Source: Gautieria morchelliformis (Eukaryota > Basidiomycota > Agaricomycetes > Gomphales > Gomphaceae). Taken from it: 64,000 nucleotides of DNA. Each line of letters starts with the position of its first letter. Position 1 is the stretch's first letter. This document shows, one piece after another, positions 42,716-55,308 of the stretch. Below the pieces are notes generated by a model that saw only the letters and a program-made list of their open reading frames with translations, was not told where the DNA came from and searched no databases. The stretch covers positions 17,973 through 81,972 of the forward strand of contig WHVA01000493.1 of assembly GCA_015179125.1 (NCBI GenBank), in the 5' to 3' direction. The position numbers were made by a program, and so were the translations under genes.

Positions 42716-45260
42716 TGGTTTGGTAGGATCTGGAAGAATGGAAGAGGCTTAATGACAGCATCCAAGCTAATGCATCATAGCCGTGCTTCCAACACAAACC
42801 CCCTAGCAGTGTGACACCCAGCAACTTACATCAACCTACCATTTTTATCTATTGCAGTGGTTGGAAATTGGTTGCCATAGAAGATGTGGCTATCTGTTAA
42901 CTCTGGCCAACCCATCCTGTCAAAAACATGTAGATACATATATATTCTGTGCTGTTTTGAATTTGAGTTTGTTCATAGTTTATTATTATTGTGCTAGGTG
43001 AAAATATTGTTTGTGCTTTTCTGCTGGGAGTCAGTGAACTGTGTGCAGCTTTGAGTATTGCATCCTGAGGAATATGCAGGGACAGCCAAGGGAAATGAAC
43101 TGCATGTGGTACATGCATGTGTGCGTGCCTGGGATACTGATTGGGTGTGAAGTACATACTTGCTTATGTTAGTTTGTAAATGCTATGAAAGAGCATGGGG
43201 CATACCATACCACCATCACATTCTTACCCATCCAGCCATCTTATGAGGGCTCAGCATGCATCACCGTCGACTAACCTCCAACATGTGTGGTTGCGGCTAC
43301 CTGTATTACCAATTGGTGCTATACAGGTGAAGACCATATATGGTTACTATGTGACACGGAGACAAAGTTATAACTCTGCTGGCAGCCACTGATTGAAATG
43401 ATAGTATTCCCAGGATAAAAATGGATATTTAACAACTTCTAAATCACATGCTTAAACTAGCAGTCCTCACACAGTTGAAGTAACCTCTTTGCATGTCAAG
43501 CTTGGGGATCTCGCTTCCAGGTGGCACACTGTCAGTGTGTCAGCACCAACCATATCGCTTCGTATCGCTTCGAACACTTGTTGTCTTCATATTATAGGCA
43601 ATTTACGAGGAGATAGTCAGGGTCATTTGTATGCAGGTACTTATTGACAACAGTGACCCCTCATGGGAAGTCTTCAACACCTGATTACAAATTTAATGCC
43701 ACAATGACAGAAGGTCTGGCATGCAGTGTGCTTCTGGCCGATCTGGGCAGAGAGGCGCTCCAAGTGCCAATGGTTGGATTGTGATGCTTATGCATTTGAG
43801 ATTACACCCCTAGGAGTTGTATTCCTAAGGAGGCATGAGACTCATACATGTTATTGAGCAGTTCTAAGCCACTGATTACAATTAAATGCAGCCCAACTCA
43901 CATTAGGGCTAGCTGCTTATTACATACAAGCCTGGCCTGCGCTTCGCTCCGGCCAGGATGTAAGGCAAGGTGGAACAGATATCATAGAATAATTTCATCC
44001 TATACAATGTTTTCAGTTATGTGATTGCCAAGCGAACACAAACATCATCTCAATGGTGGACATGACTGTGGGAAAAGATGGGGGTGGAAAAATGTATGGC
44101 TACACGATTGAGGGTAAGTCCTCGGTATTACACTGTGGGAGTGTATTCTTCTTTGATCAATCAGTATGATGTGGATCTACAATGCAATGTTGGTATGAGC
44201 ACAGAGACACGTAGTGGACATGTATATGTGCTGGCTCTCCTGTGATACTCAGGATAGATTTCAATGTACATAACATGCAATGGGGATGTATGAGATTCAA
44301 AAGAAAGTATGGTCCAGTAAGGCGGATATCTCGGAAGAGGTATTAGTTCATGTCAATGTTGCTCAATATGGCCACACGAGACAATTCTCATTTTGGCTAT
44401 ACGATGTGGGAACAGGTTGCAAAGAGGCCATCGAACTTTGATATGGGGAACAACGACCTGGTAACCGCGATATTGTGCATTTGGTATATCAGCTGTGACG
44501 GTAATGCAGAGCTGTGCCCGGTGGCCCAGGAAAGCTCAGGAAGCTACTGAGGTGATCCGCGATGTGTTTGTAGTTTACACTTAGTATGATATTCTCAGAA
44601 TGACGCCAGTGCCACCTAGCAAGGATATATGGTATTGGACGTCTGGCATATTTTTACAGTCTTTCGATAATTCAGATTGGAAAAATTGTAGCTGTTGTTA
44701 ATCATGTCAGCTCCTTTGGAACACCGGTAACTGGCTGACGACGAAGGGTGTCCCCGCCCACACCTGGACTCAGCTGTGCGCTGACTCTGCCCAGGATAGG
44801 CCCCATGCTGTGAACGCCCTGGGCCCATGAGGGCGCAAACACCCTGTCAACCATGAGTACACAAGACCCTAGTGTAATGCACTTGAGCTTGGGTGGAGCT
44901 TGACATCTTATTAAAATGAGTTAAACTGAGGAAAAGAGCGACGTACCCGATCATGATGGACACTGATATCCCAATCCCACGAATAGAGTAGCGCATATTT
45001 ATACTCACGCGAGCGCCGTACAGTCAGGATGCACATGAGTATATGCGGATGTTCGAAAAGCTCCTAGGCTCGCCGCTTGTCCAGCTGTCTGTCTTCAGGA
45101 CACCCACACGCTGACTCGGAGCACCATACAGTCTCGATGCACATAAGCATCCACAGACGTCATGCCAGAGTAAAGTTCCTACGCCCGCCGCATGTCCATG
45201 CATGGCATCATGGTCTATCTTCAACTCTCAAGTCATGATACGGCCGCACTTGACGCCATC
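41608..45260 (+). repeat. Segmental duplication, copy 1
   Basis: Collinear with 55630-58570 over most of its length: 41608 matches 55635 (GTGGTATGTC...), the exon at 41835 matches 55856, the last exon 42454 matches 56491, 44750 matches 57545 and 45225 matches 58540. Copy 2 is somewhat shorter through deletions. Identity looks like 75-90 percent in the parts compared. Confidence 0.8.
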
Positions 45261-45432
45261 GTCACGCGATGTGTGGCCTGTCGCTGTAACCTGTACTTCA
45301 CGTCCCTCACTCCGAGTTGACTCATGGCTCGGAGTGGTGATGCGTGATGCACGATTCATGACCATGGTCCAGGTCCTAGTCTGACGACGGGCATGCACGT
45401 GGCATGCATCCACCGGGTGGGGGTGGCTCCGC
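42716..45432. other. Intergenic, part of the segmental duplication
   Basis: No gene recognised. Only short ORFs without motifs. It ends at the target duplication of the hAT element (TCCCGTCC, 45433-45440). Confidence 0.45.
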
Positions 45433-45440
45433 TCCCGTCC

Positions 45441-46945
45441 TAGGGCTGCACACCGTGCCGTACATCCACGGCTGTACGGTGCCGTGTTACGGCCACAGCA
45501 CCCATACTGTCAGGGGTCTGGGTGATGTGCCGACGGCACGGTATACGGTACAGTATGACGCCGTATGATACCGTAAAAATACGGCCGTATACGGTATGTA
45601 CGGCGACATAACTTAGCTGCCCGACCAATGCCTCAATAACGCGTCACAGCGCCCTTTGAGCCGAGCCATTTTGGGCGCTTGTAACTCAACAGCCAGATCA
45701 ACATCGACATGATCTCAACATTTGATCCAACTCCATTTTCCTTCAACCCGCAACCAACCCCATGCACGCCAATGCTTGTGATACTTAAGCAACACGGCAT
45801 TCCTGTTCATTCTAACTAGGTTTAACTGTGACATGGTGTTCCTGAGTGACAAAGGTAGCCATACGCTCAGAGCCCAGTAACTATCTTAAACGGTTTAAGA
45901 TAGTGACTGGGCTCTGGGCATACAGTCGCCTTTATCACTCAGGAACTCCGTGTCCAGTGACGACCACTCAATTAGGTTATTAATCGGATGGTGCTTGGTG
46001 TTATGGTCCTGCCGCTGTTTGTGCATTCAAGCTCTATCGATACTACCACCACTAGTTGTATTCTTACGTTCGGTACGAACAAGGCATGTTATGCATTCCA
46101 ATAGCCTTACAGAGAGTAGGTAGCTGAAGCTTATGATCTCGCAGAAGACTCTCGACTCCGTGATATTCTAGCACCTTGCAGACCTACTTTAAGTGTTGGG
46201 GAACGTGCGACCGCACTGGGCACACAGAGTGTAGGTGGTGGGAACGCATGATTGGGCGGGGAGAGGGGACGTAACTCGCTGGTAAGGTATGAAATTATGT
46301 GCATGATCGTTGACCCATGTAGACAGCCCGATGTTTCCGCACGCGACCCCAGGATCGATGACAATTTCCAATTGTAAAAATGGAATTTTGATCACAAGCA
46401 GACATAAGTACAAGGGCTGGGTGTCAAAACCTTTTATCCACCAGGAAATCGAAGGCAATTAATCTGAAGGAAAACGATCTGCCGCGTTTCTGGAAGGATT
46501 AAATGAGGAAGGGTTAGAGGGAGAGAGATAAGCTGTCGAAGCTGAGACACGATGCGACTAGACTACCCCAAGGGAGCAGCTCAGAAATCCTGCATACGGT
46601 ATCGATACAATCATGTGAGTCCCCTGAACTTGAGATGTCTTCGAGCATGACCTGGGTGTAGGCTTTCGTCCTTGTGTAGATATCGGAACGGCCCCGTGAT
46701 CTTCCAAATGCCAAGGTACATATGGGACTGTCCTAGCGTCAGTGAGAGTCTCCCGTAGACCTTGTATTTTAAATTTACCATGCTCAAATAGATCCGTCAA
46801 CCGTAATACGGATGGTACGGTACCCGTACCATACCGTCAGAGGGGGTGGGGTATTGATTATACGGACGGTATACGGCCTGCCGTATCCGTAAACTTACCG
46901 TGGATTATACGGCCATAGCCATAATACGGACGGTGTGCAGCCCTA
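45441..46945. mobile_element. Non-autonomous hAT element with perfect 8-bp TSD
   Basis: 1505 bp, flanked by TCCCGTCC at 45433-45440 and 46946-46953. Termini are inverted: TAGGGCTGCACACCGT at both ends (17 bases with one mismatch extension). Subterminal regions (45460-45605 and 46800-46930) are packed with ATACGG/CCGTAT words, the expected transposase binding array. No transposase motif is present inside, so it depends on another element. The family differs from the hAT copy at 5572-7050. Confidence 0.9.
45827..45962. repeat. Long palindrome (about 62-bp arms)
   Basis: Left arm (GTTCCTGAGTGACAAAGG ... AGCCCAGTAACTATCTTAAAC) and right arm (GTTTAAGATAGTGACTGGGCT ... CACTCAGGAACTC) are inverted copies with roughly 85 percent match and almost no loop, centred near 45891. 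It lies inside the hAT element and could be a foldback MITE or a hairpin transcript source. Confidence 0.85.
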
Positions 46946-46953
46946 TCCCGTCC

Positions 46954-48010
46954 CAACATTTGACTGGGGATTGAAAAAAAGTTTTTTTTTATCGCGTCCC
47001 CTCCATCCCCGCCTGTGGCATCCGCAAAAATGAACACCAGTTCTCGCCCATGCATCATCACTGGCAGTGCATATAATTACATGCCATGATGCTCCGAATT
47101 ACACGCATCGAGTTCTGCAACAAAAACAGCGCGCACTGTGTCTTCCTTCCTTTCATAAATCAGCATCCGCTTCAGAGTCTGGCACCCTGCCGGCCAGTGA
47201 TCTGAGCACAAATTGCGTGGTCAGCAGAATGTATGTACATGTGTACGGTACCTCCTCGGAGAGTCGGGACTTAGTCGCGCTGCGAGATGCGCTGAGATGC
47301 GAGATTCGTTGGAGATGTGACGGTGGTGGTGTGGTCCGACGCAGATTGGCAAAGGAGAACTGACACCATCTGAATTAGTTGGACAATTCAATCCCAAAAG
47401 CGAGAGGATCATAACAGCCTCTCGGAGTCGATCAACAATAACCTGACTTACACATGTAATTGTTATTGTTGGCAGTTACAGTACAGATGTTACCCTCCTT
47501 TGTAGTATGCTTATAGAGGGTGTTATTTCGTTATTTCGTTGCCTTGCCAAAATGGGAAGGACCAGGAGGAGTCTGCGCATTAACTCGAGCGCAGGAGATG
47601 TAGGGAAAGGAACTTGAGAATGATAGTGAGAACACTGTTAACTCACTCAAACGGACTCAACAATGTGAGTGAATGGGCTGAAACCAATGATTTGTTGTAG
47701 CTAAAGTCCTAGCTACTTATACAGTGGTGAACAGGGGTAAACCCCTATGGAACATTGGATTAGGAGTGCATACATCACTAATGATGTCAACGATGATGCT
47801 GTGTGCCCCTAGGTGGATAATCCATTGATGATGATGTATGCCCCTAGGAAATACCCCTCTAGAATCCAATAACAGAGGGAACATCCATAACCGAAGGGCA
47901 ACATGAATCAGACTGGATTACTCACAATGGAGTCGTACAGGAAGCTGATTGGCAGCTACGACGAACCCGATGTATCGGAGATGACTAATCCCCCCCCAAA
48001 AAAACAAACC
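46954..48010. other. Intergenic
   Basis: No gene recognised. It contains A7/T10 runs at 46974-46990 and a 10-bp perfect inverted repeat CAACAATAAC (47433-47442, 47462-47471). Confidence 0.45.
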
Positions 48011-48013
48011 CAT

Positions 48014-48338
48014 TCGGTTGGTGCAAGGACCCAGATTAATTGGAGAGATGTTATGAATGGATGAGTAATTCCTGAAAAAAACCGTTCAGTTGGTGCGAGA
48101 ACCCCGATTAATCGCAGACACACTATGAATGGATGTGTAATCCCTAAAAAAAAAAAACCCCGGAAAAATGATGGCCACACCCCATCGGTCAAGGGATCAC
48201 TCATATGGAATGACACAACATGGACTGAGAGGATTAGTCACGACAGCGTAAGATCACAGTCCCATATAACGGTGGGTGCGAGTAACCCGATTAATCAGAG
48301 AGACGCTACAAATGGATGTGTACTCGCTGAAAAAACTC
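48014..48338. repeat. Three diverged copies of a 71-bp repeat
   Basis: Units begin at about 48014, 48085 (period 71) and 48268. Each holds GGTGC-A-G-ACCC-GATTAAT, ACGCTA/TAT-GAATGGATG, TGTAAT/ACTCG and an A-run. The minus reading gives the repeated block FxGITHPFI ... VLAPTE in the first two. It lies just beyond the methyltransferase remnant. Confidence 0.7.
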
Positions 48339-48359
48339 TGCAAAATCGAGTACGACTCC

Positions 48360-49873
48360 ATGCAGACGTCGCTGAATTTGCCCGATGCCTTTAGGATGGG
48401 TTCAATGAACAGGCCGGCCATCGCGTCCACTTTGTCTGGCTTCATATAGCTGTGATAAACTTCGTAGAACTTCTTGATACCGTGACCAAATTCACCCAAC
48501 AAATTGTGCTCAATGTTGTTGATTAAGAGCCAACCACCAGGTCTGAGAAGATCGATGAACCGGCACAACACTTCAACCATAGACAACGAAGTTGGACGCA
48601 AAAAATGACAATACTCGAGAAAGGCCGTACATGGACCAGCAGAAAGCAAGCATGAGGAGAAGGCAGTGAAGGCGGCCAAGAAAGCAAAGAATAGAGGTAG
48701 AGGACACAATAAGTTGCCCCCTCCCTCGCCGGTCGCTCCAGAGGCTGTTCCGCCCCGCTATAAAGTATCAGAATGCCCCCCGACCTTGCCGGTGATGGGC
48801 GCAGGTGCTCACATGCATCCCACACACGGCCCCCAGGCGAGAGGCGCAGCGCCCCTGAGGACGCATCGACATCGGCCGCGCTCTCCAGCCCCAGCCCCAG
48901 CCCCATGCGCCGCTTCGTGGGGGGCTCATCCTCGGGCCCTGCCACCCCAGCACGCGCTCCCCGCCAACCTGAAACCGGCGCTCGGCCGCGCCTCTGAAAT
49001 CCCACGCTGGCGCCATCTTGAAGAGTCGCCGCTGTCCAGCCAACCATACACGCATCTCTCTCTCGGTCTCTCCCTGAGGCCCTGAGGCCTGAGTCCCATG
49101 GATCACGATCTGCGCTGTGATGGAAAGCCATCAGCCTTAGACAGATCGACGCATATCTTCCTGACGCCACGATCATGTGCCGTGATGCATGGAAATTGTC
49201 AGGCCCTAAATTATCCCGCTCCGACTGGATCCAGCTTGCAAGCTTCTCTGATGACATGGCCGCATCGTAGCTGGGGAGGCACCCGCGCCCACTGTCCAGA
49301 ATCCAGATCCCATTGGCCCACCCTCCTCCGGTCAAGTCTCACCTCACGCCTCCCGGATGGCGCACGTCGATCCTAACGACCCACCAGGAGGGCTGACGAC
49401 AGAAGCCTTCCCGGAATAACCACATCTCTATCTTTAGCATGCTCACTTCCATTGATGGTACCCTGTAAGCTCATCATCTCTTGAGCCTTCCTGGACCAAC
49501 AACTCGGTATTGATTATACGTGGTATAGGCACCTGGGTACGTCTGAGCAGCTTGGATCGCCCTGCAGCACAATAATTAGCATCGTATTCAGAAATCGCCT
49601 GGGGAGATGCAGGGTATACCATGCGCCATTACGTGCGCTGAAGAGGTGAGTGAGTGAGAAATAACAACTGAATTGCCATGGTGTTGTCTACACTATCTCC
49701 AGTATTCGCTTGGGAGGAGACGCGCTCTCCGCGAAGGATAACTTCTTCCCCAGAAAACCATTAATGCCATTATGCAATCGAACACCGTTCTCATACCCGC
49801 CATACCTGTACACCCACCACCCGCCGCGTGGTTCACACCAGTGTGTCACAATGCCCTTCGAGTTGGTACTCAA
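48360..49873 (-). pseudogene. SAM-dependent methyltransferase remnant
   Basis: Minus strand. The N-terminal part (49873 downward) reads ENGVRLHNGINGFLGKK and SPPKRILEI, the region leading into the SAM-binding glycine loop. After an intron-like gap the AIQAAQTYPGA block follows (49515-49550). A late block (about 48360-48600) reads VLCRFIDLLRPGGWLLI, the motif found after the SAM fold in LaeA/UMTA-type fungal methyltransferases, then GKFSDVCME. In between lie stops and the GC-rich duplicated segment 48801-49042, so the gene is broken. The glycine loop itself is not intact. These enzymes often act in secondary metabolism; no cluster partner is visible here. Confidence 0.6.
48801..49042. repeat. 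GC-rich segment, second copy
   Basis: Partner of 38785-39025, inside the methyltransferase remnant. Its GC content contrasts with the surrounding sequence. Confidence 0.65.
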
Positions 49874-50707
49874 TCCCGCTATCCACCTTTGCCATTGAGG
49901 TGCGTCGTTCTATATAGATGCCGGTAGAGTTCTACAGCTCAGAGCTTCGTAAAGTCAGAACCTACAGCAATAGGGTAGATAGAGGCAGTTGTGGGGGTGA
50001 AAGATAAACGTTGCCAAATGCTTCAATGACGTACTTGCCCTGACTTTGGTGCAAGATTCTTGGCAGATGGACAGATTTACCATAATCTAACATACACAGC
50101 GAGCACATGATTACAACGCACGAACATACATTATTCAGCATAATACGTTCTGACGCATCCCCAAAGCGTAACACCTCACATGCCGGGACGATGTTCGAAG
50201 AAAAGCTGTCAGCACAGCATGACACATGGTCAGACAGAAATGACAAACCTGTTACAAAGTACTCGTCAGTCACATTCCTCACCTGCTGACGCCGCTACAA
50301 AGCCCTCTTACCCATCTGCCCAGCCCATTAGGTCGATGACCGTCCTCATCTGCAATACCTTGGGTGGTCCAATGAATGATCCTCAGGTTCCGTGACTCAC
50401 TAGAGAGGACCCTCGAATGGTCTCCAACTATAAGGAATTCGTTGAGGATGTATGGCCTGTCGATCGCGAACACCTGCATCCCGATCTCAGGCTTGTCATG
50501 GAGAGAAATGATATCCCCACCTGTTTAGCCACAGAGACCTTCTGAGGAGGATGTGGTGATTTATATTTCGCAAGTACAGGAGCAACAGCTGGATCATGAC
50601 GTGGGTATGACAGGTGGTTGATGAAAGGAGAAGGTACGGGATGAACACGAAGAGAATGCCTTGTACACAGTAGAGGTCTGCCAATGGGATGCGGGCTAAC
50701 TTGGCTG

Positions 50708-51127
50708 GCGGTGGCCCCATCGTCGTAGTCGCTCACGCGACGCAGGAGTCCCAGGGAGCGAGGAGAAAGACCCAGCTCAGGTCTATGTAGAAAGATGTAA
50801 CGAACTCTTCAGCGCACCCACTCCACGTGCATGTGCATGGGGGGCACGACTTACCCTCGTCCTTCCCATCCATGATCGCGACACCATCCTCCTTTGCCAC
50901 GGGGAACGGCTACCTGGCCTAAAGTGGAGGAAGACATTCGTCGCATCTAACAACGGAGCGCAATGGAAGAGGTGTCTCGAACTCAGCATGCGGTGGTAAA
51001 CACCTGCTGAGACTGGCAGACGGTGGCCCCATCGTCCTAGTCGCTCACGCGACGCAGGAGTCCCAGGGAGCGAGGAGAAATACCCAGCCAGACGTTCATC
51101 GCATCTAACAACGGAGCGCAATGGAAG
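50708..51127. repeat. Direct repeats of period 312 and 157
   Basis: About 69 bases starting GGTGGCCCCATCGTC are repeated nearly exactly at 50708-50776 and 51020-51088. A 37-base block with TCGCATCTAACAACGGAGCG recurs at 50934-50970 and 51091-51127. Confidence 0.85.
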
Positions 51128-51408
51128 ACGTCAAACAGGAGCGGACATAAAGAGCGGGCTTAGATAAGCAAGACGGACGCAAACGGAATCACGGGAGAAG
51201 AAACCACAGATATCAATAAGTAAATCGTAGCACATGTCACTGACAGCTGATTGATGATGGTAATGAGCCCGTGCACGTTGAGCCCATGCACGCAGAGGGA
51301 AAACCTTGGTAAGCAAACAGTGCATCACACACACAAAGCAGAGGAAGAGCCAATAGCCAATAACATTAGACAGACAACATCACATGCCACCAAAACAGAC
51401 GAAAATGT

Positions 51409-51710
51409 ATGCAAACCCCTGCTACACCCAATCACACAAATGCTGAGTAACACTTGTCTGACATGATAGCCAATGAAAGGCCAACAATCCAACGTCTCAC
51501 AATGTCACATGGGTGGAAAACACGGCAAACCACTGGCAAAGCAATCCAATGCTGTCAAAACATAGGAAAACATATGCAAACCCCTGTGACACCCAATCAC
51601 ACGAATGCTGAGTAACGCTTGTCTGACAGGATAGCCAATGAAAGGGCAACAATTCAATCACATGGGTGGAAAACACAGTAACACACTGGCAAAGAAATGC
51701 AAACGAAATG
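51409..51710. repeat. Two tandem copies of a 165-bp unit
   Basis: Both units start ATGCAAACCCCTG (51409 and 51574), followed by CCCAATCACAC, GCTGAGTAAC, TTGTCTGACA and ACATGGGTGGAAAACAC. The second unit has a short deletion. Confidence 0.85.
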
Positions 51711-51813
51711 GTGTCGTATGCTTAATAGAAGATAGATTACTGGAACACTAGTGTGTGCTTACCATGACACTTTTAATTCAGTTATTATATATCAGCAGCA
51801 AATACTCTCATCC

Positions 51814-52021
51814 TGTTAGTAATTGGGACGATGAGTCAGCTGAGGATGAACTGGCACCCACAAAGCTGGTGGAGAACACTCTCAACTCGGGGATACTGGT
51901 GCACCGGCATGGCATTGGAACAATGGCAGCTTGAAGCATTAGTAATAAAGATTAGTATAAAAGCAGATGGATCTTGACTAGATCAAATAATATATCATAT
52001 TTTACATTCCTTCGTTTTACA
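51814..52021 (+). repeat. Copia copy 2, 5' LTR
   Basis: Begins TGTTAGTAATTGGGACGATG and ends TTCCTTCGTTTTACA, matching the 224-bp LTR of copy 1 with indels. Confidence 0.85.
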
Positions 52022-52121
52022 GGTTATAGGCCCCGGCTGTAACTGAAATACTACAGACTAAGTCTACTCTAACTGCATACAAGTGCACTCCACACTCTAA
52101 ACCAATTCAATATCAATCAAG

Positions 52122-54560
52122 ATGGTGACAAGCAACAACATGTACAAGATTGACCCCCTAAATGGGGACAACTACGCGGCATGGCACTGGCGGCTTGAGT
52201 GGATACTTGATGACTTGGATTTCTGGGACATGGCCATTGGCAGGGAAATGGAACCGACACCGGCAGATGCCGACAATGTCACTGCAGCCGAGCAGCAAGG
52301 AATTGACGAGTGGAGGAAGAAGGATAAGAAAGCCAGGAAGGAAATCTGCCTCAGGGTTGCTGATGAACAACTAGTCTACATTAATCAAATGATGTCTTCG
52401 TTTGTGGTATGGAATAGCTTACAAGCAATATTCAAATCTCAAGGAGCCGTGGGGAGCATGAATCTCCAACAAGATTTCTTCAGGAAATTTGCTGAGGATG
52501 GCACTAACATGGAGGAACACATACATAAGCTCTGTGGCATTCAACAGGAACTGAACATGTGGGGGCATTACATCAGTGACACTGAGTTCTCAAACACGCT
52601 ACTTATATCATTGCCAGACTCTTGGTCGGCATTCATCATTGCAGTTAATGCCAGCAGAGCCATAATGACAGCTGATATATTAATAGTACAAGTGGTAGAT
52701 GAGGATCATGCCTGGAAAGCTGGATCATCTCAGCAGATGGCACTTAAAATGCAACAATGTCATAGACTCAAGAAGGATGATTCAGGGGTGACGAAGGGCA
52801 AATGCCTAAATTGCGGCAAGAAAGGTCATTACATAAAGGACTGTTGGGTGAAGGGTGGTGGCAAAGAAGGCCAGGCACCAAAGTAGTTCAAATCCAAGGA
52901 GACAGTCAGACAACCAGGGGAAAAGGATTTTGCCTTTGTATCTAAGGAAGTAGCATATAGTGCGCTTTCTGCATCCGACTGGTTAGCTGACTCACCAGTG
53001 ATGCCGCATATACTCGAAGTTGAAATGATTTCACTAGCTATGCCAAGGAGCCGTCGGAGATTGAGGGGATTTCACCCGGTGCCATACTCCACATGCAAGA
53101 TTGAGACACAGTATACATGGAATTCAAGATTGGTGCCAAGATGAACACAAACAAGTTATGTGATGTCAAGCATGCGCCAGACCGTAAAGATGTCTATCTT
53201 AAGCCTTAAGTCACAAGAGCATGACAGAACTTGACCAATGTGTGGTATTCTGATGCTACGTAGTGACAGTGTAAGGGTAAGATGCGATGGGGGCCGCTAG
53301 CCGGTTCCCACGCATAAACTATACAGTGGGTCCCTAAGGGGCCCACTGGGATTATGTAATAACTAATGTACATGTAGATACACGGGTTATTTACACAGAC
53401 ACACCCAATAATCTTATCAGCATTGGGCATTTAACTGATAAGGGTAATACGGCAACATTCACAGGCACCAGCATCGAATTCAAAATGTGAGCCAGTGTTA
53501 TTTTTGCCCAAGGACAGAAGTACAGGCGGCTGTTCTGCATGAAGGCACAAGTCACTTGATCAGTTGAGGCATGGGACTTTGCTGCAGTGGCAAAGGGACG
53601 GTCATGAGATCAATGGCACAGAATACTCGGCAACGTCAATATCAATTCTATTAGGATGCTGAAGAATATCAACCTAGTTACTGGACTTGAAATTGATGAG
53701 TCAAAGGAGCTGACTCAATGCAAGGCATGGATACAGGGCAAGCGGCATGTGGAGCCATTCCCCAAACGAGCCAAGGACACTGTCAATCAGGTCGGTGACC
53801 TAACAGTATCTGATGTATGGGGGCCTGCCCAGACCGAGGGACTGTCAGATGAAAGGTACTTCTAGTCTTTCATGGACATCAAATCCAGGTACATGGTAAT
53901 CTATTTCAGGAGTGCTAAGGACAAAGCGCTCACGCACTTTGGAACGTATAAGGTATTCCTTGAGACCCAAACAGGTCAGAATCTGAAGCGATTTTGCTCA
54001 GACAATGGTGGGGAATATATTAACAAGAATCTCAAAGATCTTTGTGCAAAGTATGGAAACATTATGGAAACTACAGCTCCATACTCCACAGCCCAAAATT
54101 GAATTGCTGAGAGGTTCAACTGTACCTTACTTGAGCATGCGTGGGCGATGATATTCACCAAGAATTTGCCAAAAATACTTCGGCCAAAGGCTGTGGCTTT
54201 TGACTGTTATATCAAAAATAGGTGACCCATGCGAGCGCTTGGCAATGACACAATGCCATTTCAGGCACTGTTAACCAAATATAGCATTACTAGAAGAGTT
54301 TGGGACAAACTGCTGGGCCATGGTGCCAGATCAACGCTGGGCCAAACTTGATCTGAAAGCAGAAGAACACACATTTGTTGGAATAGCTGAACTGCAAAGG
54401 CTTGGAAATATTACAATAGAGCCTCAAAACATGTTCAGATCTCAAGAAATTTTACATTCAATGAAAATGATAACAAACTCTACCCTATCCTGGACAACAG
54501 CAATGATGATGACAACATGGCACTGCTCGAGGGGGAGCAGCCACTGTCATAAGGACATAA
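52122..54560 (+). pseudogene. Copia copy 2 Gag, protease and integrase remnants
   Basis: Gag 52122-52886 (MVTSNNMYKIDPLNGDNYAA, knuckle CLNCGKKGHYIKDC) ends in a TAG. Protease region 52890-53180 is damaged (WLADS retained, following residues shifted). Integrase pieces: LTQCKAWIQGKRH, in which a Zn-finger Cys is Trp, VSDVWGP, CSDNGGEYIN and IAERFN, with stops at about 53863, 54100 and 54222. Compared with copy 1, Arg often became Trp, Gln, Cys or His and Thr became Met, as CpG transitions produce. Confidence 0.88.
53183..53395 (-). repeat. Gypsy solo LTR inside copia copy 2
   Basis: 213 bp, minus orientation, with perfect 5-bp target duplication CAGAC (53178-53182, 53396-53400). It differs from the LTR at 60230-60442 at about five positions. 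One terminal base has changed (TG to CG). Confidence 0.93.
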
Positions 54561-55308
54561 AGAACATAACAGTTACGGACTTAATTCTCACCCGACTTGT
54601 TTCATGATCTCACACATGTATCTAATGACTCGTAATGCCCTCTATGACGACTTCACAACTATTTCAATATCTCTACTCACTTTCTATATCCAAGCCCATT
54701 CCGAACACCACAGAACACATATATACACCCACATGAGTCATCAAGTCCCCCCAGTCCGAGCCAAGTCCACACCTGAGACCCACATGCACACAACGAGTTG
54801 AGCTGAGAGATACGTTACCAATGTACATACGAGTACCCAGACGATCTGTCCATTCCCGTCTCACGACACCTTCACTCCAGCACCTATGTGCTGAGTCTTT
54901 CATTCCTACTCCATTCTGCCCACCTTTTCACCTTATCCCTTGAGCCACCAAACCAGCCGTCACCATTCAGCCTTACGTGTGGGCGATACCGAGCAGGCGA
55001 GTAGTGGCACAGGTATATTATGTCGCCAGTATGGATGCACCAATTGCACACACCCCCACTATCCCCATCGTCCCACCTCCCACATCGAAAACCCCTATCC
55101 AAGTCCATATAAATAGCCCATCACATGCGAGTAAAAAGATATGAACATTGTGATCCTTTGACTTCGAGACACTTAAGTCAATTCTCACTCGAGCCCAAGC
55201 CCTTGCCTCTTATAACATTCATCTAACCTGACCTCGAGTTAAAGGTCATATTCATATTCTATCTGTTAACCTACGACTCTGTCAGATTAAGAGTCTCATT
55301 GACTCACC
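54561..55308. promoter_or_regulatory. LTR-like promoter of a second copia family
   Basis: No gene. A TATA box (TATAAATAG, 55108-55116) lies about 190 bases before the Gag start at 55309, with a CT-rich leader between. It is probably the LTR and leader of the fragment that follows; LTR ends were not found. Confidence 0.4.

Larger units (their letters stand above)
49880..51813. other. Intergenic with local direct repeats
   Basis: No gene recognised with confidence. A minus ORF near 50496-50720 has a hydrophobic stretch but no motif. The interval contains the direct repeats listed separately at 50708 and 51409. Confidence 0.4.
51814..54560 (+). mobile_element. Decayed, 3'-truncated copia copy 2
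   Basis: Same family as 19444-23937, plus strand. It keeps a 5' LTR (51814-52021), primer site GGTTATAGGCCCCGG, Gag, protease and integrase, and stops at the CTCGAGGGGGAGCA linker before reverse transcriptase (54540-54560). A gypsy solo LTR interrupts it at 53183-53395. Many changes relative to copy 1 are CpG to TpG/CpA. Confidence 0.9.

Noticed and set aside
50708..51710. CRISPR-like array
   Set aside because: Units are long, few and irregularly spaced, and the organism is a fungus.
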